This document shows positions 44,841 through 53,773 of a stretch of DNA of 64,000 nucleotides, piece after piece (the first letter of the stretch is position 1; every line of letters starts with the position of its first letter). The stretch is from Marinifilum fragile JCM 15579. Its GTDB lineage: Bacteria > Bacteroidota > Bacteroidia > Bacteroidales > Marinifilaceae. The position numbers were made by a program, and so were the translations under genes. The notes beneath the pieces are model-generated. The model saw only the letters and a program-made list of their open reading frames with translations. It was not told the DNA's origin and searched no databases. The stretch is taken from NCBI RefSeq assembly GCF_001310955.1, contig NZ_BAZX01000002.1:1-64000 (forward strand). The letters are read 5' to 3'.

Positions 44841-45225
44841 ATTCTCGTGGAATTCGTTGCATTGCTTTCTTCAATTGTTCTTCCATATCCTTTGTTTCCA
44901 TGATTTTTTTAGGAAGGTATACAATCATAAAAGCAATTTGAACTTCTTTTTTCTCTAGTTCTTCGTAAAGCTTGTGCTTATTTAAACGGTAAATTTCGCG
45001 AATTCGTCTCTTTAAAAGATTTCTTTTTACCGCATGTTTAAAGTTTCTTTTCGATACTGTTATGGCTACTTGTGCTGGATAATCAGAATGAAGATCAGCA
45101 GCTTTCCAAACCACACGAAAAGGATAACAGGTAAATCCGTTCCCTTCGGAAAATAGTTTGCCAATAAGAATCTTGTGAGTGAGTCTTTCAGCTTTTTCAA
45201 AAGTAAAACGTGTCTTACGTGTCAT
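44779..45225 (-). CDS. rnpA: Ribonuclease P protein component
   Basis: The protein subunit of RNase P, which matures tRNA 5' ends. From ATG 45225 the product is about 148 aa and begins [18 protein letters not shown]; an upstream start at 45273 would add 16 unlikely residues. The family signature is [27 protein letters not shown]. The C-terminus is extended relative to short homologues and overlaps yidD. It is separated from hemD by a terminator. Confidence 0.93.
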   Translation of the reverse strand: MTRKTRFTFEKAERLTHKILIGKLFSEGNGFTCYPFRVVWKAADLHSDYPAQVAITVSKRNFKHAVKRNLLKRRIREIYRLNKHKLYEELEKKEVQIAFMIVYLPKKIMETKDMEEQLKKAMQRIPREYEKHSKPTEAGNSVHHDSAD

Positions 45226-45255
45226 TCTATTCAGGCTTATACTACAAAAATCGAC

Positions 45256-45286
45256 AAAAAAAGGGGAAAACAAATTCCCCTTTTTA
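45256..45286 (-). terminator. hemD terminator
   Basis: On the minus strand AAAAAGGGGAA pairs with TTCCCCTTTTT, and the T-run extends to TTTTTTT. It lies between the hemD stop codon (45305) and rnpA, ending the DUF4271-hemD transcript. Confidence 0.88.
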
Positions 45287-45304
45287 TTTTTATGTTACAA
45301 TAGA

Positions 45305-46063
45305 CTATTTGTCTTTATTGTCTTTGTTATATTTCTTGATAAATTGATCCAAAGCCATTGTCATCGATGGCGCTTGAGGCATTGGCGCTTGAATATCAAG
45401 TCTTAAGTTCGCTTCATTAACTGCATTTGAAGTAGCAGGGCCAAATGCAGCAATAATGGTATTGTTCTGTTCAAAATCAGGGAAGTTTTGTAACAAAGAA
45501 GCAATACCTGAAGGGCTGTAGAAAGCCAGAATATCGTAATTTACATCTGCTAAATCCGATAAATCACTACTTACAGTACGATACAAAATTGCTTTCGTAT
45601 ACTTGATTTTGTTTTTATCAAGCAAAGCAGGGATTGATTGTTTATGAATATCTGAAAGTGGAATCAGGAATTTTTCTGATTTGTGCTTCACGATAATATC
45701 CATCAAATCTTCGAAGCGTTTTTCTCCAAAGAAGATTTTTCGTTTTCTATAAACGATATACTTCTGAAGATAGAATGCAGTTGATTCAGAAATACAGAAA
45801 TATTTCATGTCATCTGGAACTGTAATTCTTAATTCTTCACAAACTCTGAAAAAATGGTCGATTGCTGTTCTACTTGTAAAGATAACAGCTGTGTGATCCA
45901 GAATATTGATTCGTTCCTGTCTAAATTCTTTGGTTGATACACCTTCAACTTGGATGAAAGGACGAAAATCAATTTTCAAATTGTATTTTTCTGCCAAATC
46001 AAAATACGGTGACTTTTCAGTTTGGGGCTTAGGTTGCGATACCAGTATAGTCTTGATTCTCAA
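45305..46063 (-). CDS. hemD: Uroporphyrinogen-III synthase
   Basis: Cyclises hydroxymethylbilane to uroporphyrinogen III in tetrapyrrole synthesis. The 252-aa protein shows the two-domain HemD pattern: AVIFTSRTAIDHFFRVCEEL in domain one and YDILAFYSPSGIASLLQNFP with IAAFGPATSNAVNEANLRLD in domain two. Sequence conservation of HemD is weak in general, but the position beside DUF4271 is the usual Bacteroidota context. It starts 37 nt after the DUF4271 stop codon. Confidence 0.88.
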   Translation of the reverse strand: MRIKTILVSQPKPQTEKSPYFDLAEKYNLKIDFRPFIQVEGVSTKEFRQERINILDHTAVIFTSRTAIDHFFRVCEELRITVPDDMKYFCISESTAFYLQKYIVYRKRKIFFGEKRFEDLMDIIVKHKSEKFLIPLSDIHKQSIPALLDKNKIKYTKAILYRTVSSDLSDLADVNYDILAFYSPSGIASLLQNFPDFEQNNTIIAAFGPATSNAVNEANLRLDIQAPMPQAPSMTMALDQFIKKYNKDNKDK

Positions 46064-46100
46064 AACACTAGAGTTTAGTTCAACAATTCATTACACCGCC

Positions 46101-46991
46101 TTATACCAATGATTTTAACAGTTTGTAAATCACGAGTAAGGGCAAAATTTCCAAGGCACAAAGGTACAAAATCATATAAAATATTGAAACATGTTTGCGA
46201 AATAATATTTTAATCCCTCGAAATAGGCGAAACAAATAAAATATTAAAGCAATAACTATACCTGCGTTAAGTAGTAAATATGCAGCAAAATCAGCTATGA
46301 AAGGTACACTAAGTGTAACCGGTAAAAGAAAAATTCCAAGGTTTTTATTGTAGATAAAAACGGTGTGTAGGTACTCTTTTCCTTCTTTTGCACCATCAAA
46401 AATGTATGCCAGTGTTCTTATAACAACAAATTTTCCGAAATAAATCAGCAGAAAAACAGCTAAGGTGTAAAAGAAGGTAAGCAAGTTGTTTTTATTATCA
46501 GAACCACTAAACCAATAGTTGTAATAAAGTACTGCGAAAAAAGAGACGTTAATAAAAAACAATCCGTTCAAGAAAATGTTTCCTCGAAGGTTTCTCATAT
46601 TTTTTTCAAGAAACAAATTGTTTGAAACTTGATAATTTATAATCGCATCAATAAGGCGTTGAAGGTATTTGCTGAATGAAAATCGAATAATTGCCATCAG
46701 AATTACCACAAAAAGACTAACACCAACCATCCAATCACTTTGAGAGCTCTCAATTAATTTTCCTTTTTTGATTAATGGTCTTTCAATGCTATCAGTAAGA
46801 ATTGAATCTCGAAGAGGGATAGGATTCAGATGAATAGAGTCTGTTATTGTACTATCAGCAATAATGCCAGCTGTCTGATCAGTCGTATCTTTCCCATTAT
46901 TTAAGCTATCTAGCTTAAAATTGACTTGAATAGAAGAATCTTGAAATGCCGTTTTACGAACGGGGGAGACTGATGAGTTGATGAAAACCAT
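46101..46991 (-). CDS. DUF4271 membrane protein
   Basis: The 296-aa protein has a soluble Ser/Asp/Ile-rich N-terminal part (residues 1-85, repeated DSI motifs) and then about seven transmembrane helices (for example WMVGVSLFVVILMAIIRF, LFFINVSFFAVLYYNYW and FIADFAAYLLLNAGIVIALIF). This is the architecture of DUF4271, a family limited to Bacteroidota and commonly encoded next to hemD. Function unknown. Probably cotranscribed with hemD. Confidence 0.85.
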   Translation of the reverse strand: MVFINSSVSPVRKTAFQDSSIQVNFKLDSLNNGKDTTDQTAGIIADSTITDSIHLNPIPLRDSILTDSIERPLIKKGKLIESSQSDWMVGVSLFVVILMAIIRFSFSKYLQRLIDAIINYQVSNNLFLEKNMRNLRGNIFLNGLFFINVSFFAVLYYNYWFSGSDNKNNLLTFFYTLAVFLLIYFGKFVVIRTLAYIFDGAKEGKEYLHTVFIYNKNLGIFLLPVTLSVPFIADFAAYLLLNAGIVIALIFYLFRLFRGIKILFRKHVSIFYMILYLCALEILPLLVIYKLLKSLV

Positions 46992-47061
46992 TATAATTCG
47001 TGTACCATTACCACTAATTGATTACAAAGATAATTTTATTTTATTGAGCTCTTACATGAAG

Positions 47062-47096
47062 CAAAAGAAAGCCCGCAAATTTCTTACGGGCTTTTG
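47062..47096 (-). terminator. Terminator of the acid phosphatase gene
   Basis: On the minus strand AAGCCCG pairs with CGGGCTT over an 11-nt loop, followed by TCTTTTGC. It lies just after the phosphatase stop codon at 47100. Confidence 0.75.
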
Positions 47097-47099
47097 GTT

Positions 47100-47909
47100 T
47101 TAAATTTCTTCGTATCCAACTAAGCGTTTAACTCTGAGCTTTTCTTTTTCATCAGCATTTAGTTTTTTATCGCTCTTTAGTATTTGTCTTTCCCATGAAC
47201 CATACATCGGATTAGGTAGCACAATAAATTTTCCTCCAAAAAGATCTTTCATGCTATCAACTTTTCCAAAACCATAATTTTCCGATCGATCTTCTAAGAT
47301 TTCATCAAAGTCTCCAACATTATCGCCTGCAAGAATCAGAATGTCATGAGTTTCACTTACTTTATTTCGTCTTACAGTTTTCACGCTAGTATTGGTTTTA
47401 AGCAGGATGTGTGCTTCATCTGCAAAAGGAAAACCTAGTTCTTTAAGGTTTTGTAATGTTTTCTTTGTTGCAGTCGTATCTCTATTTGAGATGTAAAAAG
47501 TTTCAACTCCTTTTGATTCTGCATATTTTAAAAATTCCAAGGCCCCTGGAGTTGCTTGAGCTTTTGCCATATCGGTCCACTCTTTCCATGCTGCTGATGA
47601 ATAAGATTTTCCTCTTCTAATGGAGTTGGTTTCAAATGGGCTATTGTCCAGAACTGTTTCATCAATATCAACCACAACGGCTTTAGGTTTTGATTTGTCC
47701 GAAGGTATAGCCAATTGTTTGTCTAAAGATAGTTTGGCAGCATTAAATGCCTGATAGTATAAAGCTCTGCACTCTGATGCTCTCTGATACCATAGAGTAG
47801 CCATTACCAAATGTTCATTTGGGTTTTGTGAATCCTTTTTGTTTGCAGGATTTTGCTGACAAGCAAACAGGCCAGAAGCGATTAGAATCGCAAAAAATAT
47901 TTTTCTCAT
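47100..47909 (-). CDS. 5'-nucleotidase, lipoprotein e(P4) family acid phosphatase
   Basis: An outer-membrane or periplasmic lipoprotein of the HAD superfamily that dephosphorylates nucleotides such as NMN. The lipoprotein signal is MRKIFFAILIASGLFACQQ with Cys17. The HAD motif I is VVDIDETVLDNSPF, motif II is ETFYISNRDTTA, and motifs III/IV lie around LILAGDNVGDF. The 269-aa length is typical. It stands alone between the DUF4271 gene and the divergent ECF sigma gene. Confidence 0.93.
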   Translation of the reverse strand: MRKIFFAILIASGLFACQQNPANKKDSQNPNEHLVMATLWYQRASECRALYYQAFNAAKLSLDKQLAIPSDKSKPKAVVVDIDETVLDNSPFETNSIRRGKSYSSAAWKEWTDMAKAQATPGALEFLKYAESKGVETFYISNRDTTATKKTLQNLKELGFPFADEAHILLKTNTSVKTVRRNKVSETHDILILAGDNVGDFDEILEDRSENYGFGKVDSMKDLFGGKFIVLPNPMYGSWERQILKSDKKLNADEKEKLRVKRLVGYEEI

Positions 47910-48014
47910 GTGAGTTTGTGTTATAATTTTAAACTTTCACCTTCGTTTTTGGTGATCGGATTTACACGGAAAGGAAAAATAAATGGTTTAAATTCGAAGA
48001 TAATAAAAAATAGC

Positions 48015-48042
48015 TGTAACATTTCAAATATGTTGTGCGTCC
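48015..48042 (+). promoter_or_regulatory. Candidate ECF-sigma promoter (autoregulation)
   Basis: TGTAAC (48015-48020) and CGTCC (48038-48042) are separated by 17 bp, resembling the -35 AAC and -10 CGTC elements of many ECF sigma promoters. The pair is 20 nt upstream of an ECF sigma gene, which typically activates its own operon. Only this one instance is visible. Confidence 0.5.
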
Positions 48043-48062
48043 TAGATATGAAACTGGCCTAA

Positions 48063-48548
48063 ATGAACACTGTAGAGTACAATAAAAGCGTAGACAAGTA
48101 TGCCGATGGCATGTTTCGCTTTATCCTCAAAAACATTAGAGATGAGGATAAAGCGCGTGATATCGTACAAGACAGTTTCGAGAAGTTGTGGCGTAATATT
48201 GAGAATGTAAATTATCAGAAAGTAAAGTCATATCTTTTCACTACGGCTTATCATACCATGATCGATTTGATAAGAAAAGAGAAAAGAAAAGAAGATTTTG
48301 AGAAAGTTGATGTAAAAGAATATTCACATTCGGAACAGTATAGCGATTTAAAAGAGGTTTTAAATATTGCATTGGAGAAGCTTTCAGATATTCAAAGATC
48401 TGTAATACTATTTAGGGATTATGAAGGATATTCATATGCAGAAATTGCAGAGATTACCGATTTAAATGAATCACAGGTGAAAGTTTACATTTACAGGGCC
48501 AGGAAAAATTTGAAAAGTTTCATTGGTAGTATAGAAACATTGGTGTAG
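48063..48548 (+). CDS. ECF-type RNA polymerase sigma factor
   Basis: The 161-aa sigma-70 group 4 factor has region 2 at about residues 10-75 (FRFILKNIRDEDKARDIVQDSFEKLW) and region 4 at about 100-155 (LSDIQRSVILFRDYEGYSYAEIAEI and NESQVKVYIYRARKNLK). It likely controls an envelope-related regulon together with the next two genes. The following gene begins 8 nt after its stop codon and has the position of an anti-sigma factor. Confidence 0.95.
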   Translation: MNTVEYNKSVDKYADGMFRFILKNIRDEDKARDIVQDSFEKLWRNIENVNYQKVKSYLFTTAYHTMIDLIRKEKRKEDFEKVDVKEYSHSEQYSDLKEVLNIALEKLSDIQRSVILFRDYEGYSYAEIAEITDLNESQVKVYIYRARKNLKSFIGSIETLV

Positions 48549-48556
48549 TAAGATTG

Positions 48557-49660
48557 ATGATGAGAAGAATAGACAGATACAATTACGAAGAATTCTTTCT
48601 TGATTATTTGGAAGGAAATTTGAACGATTCAGAGAAGAAAAATCTGGAAAGTTTCCTTGCGCTTAATCCTGATTTAAAGGAGGAGTTGGACGAAATGTGC
48701 CTGATTGAGTTGGAGGAGGAGAACATAACTTTCGATAAATCATCATTGAAACAGATTCCTTTTGAAACAGATTTTGAGGATTTCTGTGTAGCCAAATTGG
48801 AAGGTGACTTAGAGCAAGAAGAAGAGATTGCTTTCACGAAATATTTGAACGATAATCTTATTGGCAAAGCTCAATATCAATTGTATGAAAAAACAAAGCT
48901 TACAGCTGATTTTGATATTATTTATCTCGATAAGGAAGAGCTCAAGAGAAAGGAACGTAAGATTATTCCTTATTGGATGATTTCCGGAGTTGGAATTGCT
49001 GCATCGGTATTGCTTCTTTTTTCGGTTTGGAATACTTCCATTTCAGATACAAGTGCAGAACATGACTCAGCTAAAAAAGTTGCCTACAATGATTCTGTAA
49101 AAAAAGTGATAGTTGCACCAGCTAAAGATTCCAATAGGTTCGAAAAGTTGGTTGGAATTAAGTCTGAATTTAACACAGCAAAGCAAGAGATAGTCGGCAC
49201 AGTTAATCAGGAAGTTGAAAAAGTGATTGCAAAGAGCCAACCATTAGAAAAAAAATTAGATAGGATTGTTACTGCCAATGCAGTTGTTGAGAACCCATCA
49301 AAAAATCAGCAAGCCGAGGCTCAAAAAATCAGTTTGCCTGAAGTTATTAAAACAGCTGAACTTAAAGTTTTGGCCAATGTTGAAGTGATTGAGCAAAAAA
49401 TTGAAAGTCAGGATAAGGAAATGAATGAGGTTCCAGTTAATACTGGTTTGGCAAATCTAGGCATGTCTTGGAAATCAAGTGTAAAAGCGAAACGAAAAAG
49501 CAATTCATTGCTTTATGCAGTTGCAAAAATGGGAGTTGACAAGATAGGAGAGATTGCTGGAAAAAAAGTACAGTTGGAAAAACAATACGATTCAGAAACA
49601 GAAAAAACACGTTTAAACTTCAATACCAAAGGTTTAGGCTTTTCTACTTCAATAAAATAA
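48557..49660 (+). CDS. Putative anti-sigma factor, single-pass membrane protein
   Basis: About 367 aa from ATG 48557; an in-frame TTG lies one codon upstream. The N-terminal part (1-135) is very acidic and has two similar segments (YNYEEFFLDYLEGNLNDSEK and FETDFEDFCVAKLEGDLEQE) like the zinc-less anti-sigma domains preceding Bacteroidota ECF operons. One transmembrane helix follows (about 139-157, MISGVGIAASVLLLFSVW), then a lysine- and glutamate-rich periplasmic part. Gene order directly after the ECF factor supports an anti-sigma role; binding itself is inference. Confidence 0.75.
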   Translation: MMRRIDRYNYEEFFLDYLEGNLNDSEKKNLESFLALNPDLKEELDEMCLIELEEENITFDKSSLKQIPFETDFEDFCVAKLEGDLEQEEEIAFTKYLNDNLIGKAQYQLYEKTKLTADFDIIYLDKEELKRKERKIIPYWMISGVGIAASVLLLFSVWNTSISDTSAEHDSAKKVAYNDSVKKVIVAPAKDSNRFEKLVGIKSEFNTAKQEIVGTVNQEVEKVIAKSQPLEKKLDRIVTANAVVENPSKNQQAEAQKISLPEVIKTAELKVLANVEVIEQKIESQDKEMNEVPVNTGLANLGMSWKSSVKAKRKSNSLLYAVAKMGVDKIGEIAGKKVQLEKQYDSETEKTRLNFNTKGLGFSTSIK

Positions 49661-49724
49661 AAATTACCTGTAACTAATGGGCTGTTGATTCGTCTTACCC
49701 ATAGAATTATCTAAAAACATTGTT

Positions 49725-50783
49725 ATGAAGAAATTACTTGTAATGTATTTTGCACTTGCAATTGGATGTAGTGCTTACGCTCAGAATACAATCGATACTT
49801 TAAAAACAGATACACTTAAGAAGAAAAAAATCTTAATTGAAGATAGCTGGTCCAATAAAAAGAAAAAAGCCAAAACCAAGAAAACTTTTCAGCAGATTGA
49901 GCACCAGGATACCATGAAAGTGGAGTTTATGAATAAAGATGTTGTTAAGGCTGTACAAAACGAAAAAGGAGGCAAGGTTAAGGTAGGTAGGATTGGAAAA
50001 TTTGCTTACCAGGAAGGCCGGGATACGACTAAAATCAGAATTGGAGGAAAGCAGATTAACATTATAGATGGTTGGCACGGAACCAGAATTAAGATTGAGA
50101 AAGTGCATCCTTGGGATCCGGACCAAGATAAATTCTTTATGGAAAAAGAACCTGATTTCAGAGGACACTGGGCTGGATTTGAAATGGGTATAAATGGTTT
50201 TGCAAATGAAGATTATACAGGTTATTCCTATGATTTTATGGATTTGGATATGGCAAAATCTATTGCTGTTAACTTGAATTTCCTGCAGTACGATATCAGC
50301 TTGCAAAAGGAGAGAAATACAATAGGAATGGTTACTGGTTTGGGGCTGGAATGGAACAATTACAGGTTTGATAATGATATTACTTTGCAAAAAGTAAATG
50401 GAGTAATACAACCTGTTGACTTATCCGTTCAAAATCCTGATTGGAATATTAAAAAGACAAAACTAACAAGTTTATACCTTACGGTTCCATTGTTAATGGA
50501 ATTTCAAATCCCTGTAAAATATAAGAAGAGAAGAATTCACATGTCTACTGGTGTTGTGGGAGGTTTAAGACTAGGTTCGCATACCAAAATCAAACATGGA
50601 GGCGATAAAGTAAAAGATCATGATGATTTTAAATTGAAGACTTTGAGATATGCAGCACATGCTCGTATTGGTTATCGTTCTTTAAACTTTTTTGCAACTT
50701 ACGGTTTAACCGAATTATTTGAAAGTGGTAAAGGTCCCGATTTAACACCGTTTACAGTAGGGATCACATTAGTTAGCTTTTAA
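49725..50783 (+). CDS. Outer-membrane beta-barrel protein (PorT/OmpA-barrel-like)
   Basis: The 352-aa protein has a signal peptide (MKKLLVMYFALAIGCSAYAQ, cleavage near residue 20). A lysine-rich linker (33-75) is followed by a barrel domain from about residue 150: GHWAGFEMGINGFANEDYT, TIGMVTGLGLEWNNYRF, LTSLYLTVPLLMEFQIP, GVVGGLRLGSHTK and the terminal FTVGITLVSF. This pattern matches the outer-membrane beta-barrel proteins often found behind ECF/anti-sigma pairs in Bacteroidota. The trio probably forms an envelope-sensing operon. Confidence 0.8.
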   Translation: MKKLLVMYFALAIGCSAYAQNTIDTLKTDTLKKKKILIEDSWSNKKKKAKTKKTFQQIEHQDTMKVEFMNKDVVKAVQNEKGGKVKVGRIGKFAYQEGRDTTKIRIGGKQINIIDGWHGTRIKIEKVHPWDPDQDKFFMEKEPDFRGHWAGFEMGINGFANEDYTGYSYDFMDLDMAKSIAVNLNFLQYDISLQKERNTIGMVTGLGLEWNNYRFDNDITLQKVNGVIQPVDLSVQNPDWNIKKTKLTSLYLTVPLLMEFQIPVKYKKRRIHMSTGVVGGLRLGSHTKIKHGGDKVKDHDDFKLKTLRYAAHARIGYRSLNFFATYGLTELFESGKGPDLTPFTVGITLVSF

Positions 50784-50804
50784 GATTAAAACTTATATTT
50801 AGAC

Positions 50805-50838
50805 AAATAGCCAGATTTTATTGAAGTCTGGCTATTTT
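50805..50838 (+). terminator. Terminator of the ECF operon
   Basis: AAATAGCCAGA pairs with TCTGGCTATTT (11 bp) over an 11-nt loop; TTATTTTTG follows. It lies 22 nt after the barrel gene. Confidence 0.88.
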
Positions 50839-50903
50839 ATTTTTGCAACTGTGCAATTTTGACCAATATTGATATTTTTAGCATAAAATAGTATATTAGG
50901 GGC

Positions 50904-52910
50904 ATGAAAAGATTTCCCCTATATATATTACTAATATTATGCTTACCATCCTTTGGTTTTGACAGCTTCAAAGCTCAAGTTAGTTTGGACAGCCTACAAA
51001 AGCGATATGGTTCGTCGGCAGGTCAAAATAAATTGAATGCTTTACTGGATCTTAGTAAATTTTATTGGAACATCGATCCTGCCCAAGCAATAGAAAAATC
51101 TAAACATGCGCTGGGAACAGCACAATCGCTTGAGAGTACTCCTGAAATTATAAAAGCGATGTTCTATGTTGGGACCGCGTACTACTATGATAACCAACTT
51201 GATAATTCCTTAGATTATCTTTTACAAGCACACCATTATGCTGAGAAAAATAACTTCAAGAAAGAAATAGCTGATATCAGCATGCAATTGGCAACGGTTT
51301 ATTATGAAACCAACCGATTGAATAAATCATATTCCTATACGATTCAAGCCTTTAATTATTACGAAACCTTTGGGGATGAGAGTGGAATTGCAGGTTGCGA
51401 GAACTTGTTAGGCTTGTATTACAAAGGAATTGGTGTATTCGATGAAGCTCAAAAGCATTTTGAAATAGCACTTAAAATTGGTAAAAAATTATCTCGTGAA
51501 AGAATAATACAATCCGTTTTAAATGACTTAGGATCAATGTATGCAGAAATTGGTGAAACGGATAAGGCTATCGGAATCTACCAAGATGCATTGCAATACC
51601 ATAAATCAAATGGAGCGACCTTTAAAAGTGGAGCATTCGAGTTAGATTTATCTCAATTGTACATTCAAAATGGAGAGTTATCCAAAGCTAAAAAACATTT
51701 GGACAGAGGTTACACCATTGCGATGAATCTTAAATCTAAACGCTTGTATCGTGATTATTACAGAATTTTGGCCAATTATCATATCAAAAATGGCAAACAA
51801 AAAGAATCTGTATTGGCTTTTCAAAAGTTGCAACAATACCAGGATTCGATTGCAGATGATAAATTAAGCAGTAAGATAGAAGAGTTGGATTCGCGCCATG
51901 CAATTAGCATCAAGAACCAGGAAAATCAGGTTTTAAGGGATGAAAATCAGGAACAGCAATTAAAAATTACTCGCCAGTATATTGTTGGATTATTGATTTT
52001 AATGGTATTTATTTCGGTGATATTTATTTTGATTATCAGGTACAGAAATAATCTGAAAGACAACGAATTATTGCATTTGAAGAACAGCTTGGTTCATCAG
52101 CATCAAGAAGAACTGATTGAAGCCATGAAGAGAATTAAAGTAAGTGAAGATAAGCTGCGCGTTGCCAATGATACCAAGGATAAGATGTTTTCATTAATAG
52201 CGCACGATTTACGAGGAGCAATTGGCAATATCAGTAATGGCTTAAGAATGTACCTTAGCGAGGAGGATTTAGATCTTACAGAGGAAGATAAGGAGGAGTT
52301 TTTACAAGCTTTGTTTCATTCGTCAGATAATGCTTATGAACTTCTGGAAAATCTTTTGTATTGGGCAAAAAACCAAACATCGTCACTTTCAGCCAATAAA
52401 CAAATGGTTGATGCTTGTTCAATCATTAATTCCAACATTGGCTTATTGAGTGATTTGGCTAAAATTAAATCCATTAACCTCTTTACTTCGGAGAACCCAA
52501 ATATCGAGGTGTTTGTTGATTGGAACATGATTAACACCGTTTTGAGAAACCTGATTTCCAATGCCATTAAGTTTACCAATAAAGGTGGTAATGTGGAGAT
52601 TAAATCAGAAATAGGGGAGCACTTTGTTAGGATATCGGTAATTGATGATGGTATTGGAATGCTGCCTGACCAAATAGATAACATTTACGATGGAAAAACC
52701 ACGGATGGAACAGCTGCTGAGAAGGGAACTGGTTTAGGCCTAACCCTGTGTCGCGATTTCTTGAATAAAAATCATGGTAAAATGTTTGTCAGTAGTGAAG
52801 TGGATAAGGGAAGTACTTTTGCTTTTATCATTCCACGACGTCCAATGAATCAGGAAAAATATTTGGAATTAGTAGAAAAAGAGCCTCTTCTTTTCTTGAT
52901 TAATAATTAA
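50904..52910 (+). CDS. TPR-containing sensor histidine kinase
   Basis: The 668-aa protein has a signal peptide (MKRFPLYILLILCLPSFGFD), then about six TPR motifs in the periplasm (residues 40-340, for example IADISMQLATVYYETNRLNKS and NDLGSMYAEIGETDKAIGIY). One transmembrane helix (about 353-374, YIVGLLILMVFISVIFILI) leads to a coiled coil and HisKA (MFSLIAHDLRGAIGNIS). HATPase_c follows with NLISNAIKFTN, VIDDGIGM and GTGLGLTLCRDFL. This TPR-kinase architecture is frequent in Bacteroidota. No partner regulator is adjacent and the stimulus is unknown. Confidence 0.93.
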   Translation: MKRFPLYILLILCLPSFGFDSFKAQVSLDSLQKRYGSSAGQNKLNALLDLSKFYWNIDPAQAIEKSKHALGTAQSLESTPEIIKAMFYVGTAYYYDNQLDNSLDYLLQAHHYAEKNNFKKEIADISMQLATVYYETNRLNKSYSYTIQAFNYYETFGDESGIAGCENLLGLYYKGIGVFDEAQKHFEIALKIGKKLSRERIIQSVLNDLGSMYAEIGETDKAIGIYQDALQYHKSNGATFKSGAFELDLSQLYIQNGELSKAKKHLDRGYTIAMNLKSKRLYRDYYRILANYHIKNGKQKESVLAFQKLQQYQDSIADDKLSSKIEELDSRHAISIKNQENQVLRDENQEQQLKITRQYIVGLLILMVFISVIFILIIRYRNNLKDNELLHLKNSLVHQHQEELIEAMKRIKVSEDKLRVANDTKDKMFSLIAHDLRGAIGNISNGLRMYLSEEDLDLTEEDKEEFLQALFHSSDNAYELLENLLYWAKNQTSSLSANKQMVDACSIINSNIGLLSDLAKIKSINLFTSENPNIEVFVDWNMINTVLRNLISNAIKFTNKGGNVEIKSEIGEHFVRISVIDDGIGMLPDQIDNIYDGKTTDGTAAEKGTGLGLTLCRDFLNKNHGKMFVSSEVDKGSTFAFIIPRRPMNQEKYLELVEKEPLLFLINN

Positions 52911-52956
52911 ATTTAGAGCTGAAATACACATTAGCATAAACTAAATTTAAATACAA

Positions 52957-53667
52957 ATGAGATTATTACTGATCAGTAATTCTACGAATCCAGGGGAAGC
53001 GTATCTGGATTATCCAAAACACAATATCAAAGAGTTTCTTGGCGAGAAACCAGTTAAAGCATTATTTATTCCTTACGCAGGAGTAACTGTATCTTTCGAT
53101 GATTACGAAGCCAAAGTAAAAGAAAGATTCAACGAAGTGGGACACGATATCATCTCGATTCACCATTTCGAGAATCCGATTCAAGCGGTTGAAGAAGCAG
53201 AGGCAATTGTTGTTGGTGGAGGAAGCACCTGGAACCTGCTTCATTTGATTCACAAGTACAACCTTACCGAGCCAATTCGCAACAAAGTGATCAACGAAAA
53301 GGCTCCTTACATTGGTTGGAGTGCAGGATCAAACTTAACTTGTCCTACCATAAAAACAACCAACGACATGCCAATTATCGATCCTATGGGATTTGATGCA
53401 CTAAACTTGATTCCTTTCCAGATCAACCCACACTATTTGGACAAAAATCCTGAAGGACATGGAGGAGAAACTCGTGAAGATCGTATCAACGAATTTATGG
53501 TATTGAATCCTGATGTATACATTGCTGGTTTGAGAGAAGCAACAATGTTTTTGGTAGAGGATGACAACATCAAGTTAATTGGTGACAGACAATGTAGAAT
53601 CTTTAAGAACGGCATTGAAACTTACGAACTAAGTGCAGATGACGATTTCAATTTCTTGTTGAAATAA
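52957..53667 (+). CDS. pepE: Dipeptidase E (peptidase S51)
   Basis: Cytosolic serine peptidase that cleaves Asp-X dipeptides. The 236-aa length is standard. The nucleophile serine lies in YIGWSAGSNLTCPT, the His region is FQINPHYLDKNPEGHGGETREDRI, and EAIVVGGGSTWNLL is conserved. The start ATG follows 46 nt of AT-rich DNA after the kinase gene; a terminator follows. Confidence 0.95.
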   Translation: MRLLLISNSTNPGEAYLDYPKHNIKEFLGEKPVKALFIPYAGVTVSFDDYEAKVKERFNEVGHDIISIHHFENPIQAVEEAEAIVVGGGSTWNLLHLIHKYNLTEPIRNKVINEKAPYIGWSAGSNLTCPTIKTTNDMPIIDPMGFDALNLIPFQINPHYLDKNPEGHGGETREDRINEFMVLNPDVYIAGLREATMFLVEDDNIKLIGDRQCRIFKNGIETYELSADDDFNFLLK

Positions 53668-53688
53668 GATCATTACTAAAATATAAAG

Positions 53689-53719
53689 AAGCGATTAGGG
53701 AGACTTAATCGCTTTTTTT
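53689..53719 (+). terminator. pepE terminator
   Basis: AAGCGATTA pairs with TAATCGCTT (9 bp, 8-nt loop) followed by TTTTT. It begins 21 nt after the pepE stop codon. Confidence 0.92.
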
Positions 53720-53773
53720 GTTTTGAATTTCTACCTTTGTGGCCGAAATAAAAGTTTAAACAAACACTTACTC

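Noticed and set aside
49833-50411. Long open frame (192 codons) opposite the outer-membrane barrel gene
   Set aside because: It lies wholly antisense to a well-supported signal-peptide barrel protein, and its translation has no domain.
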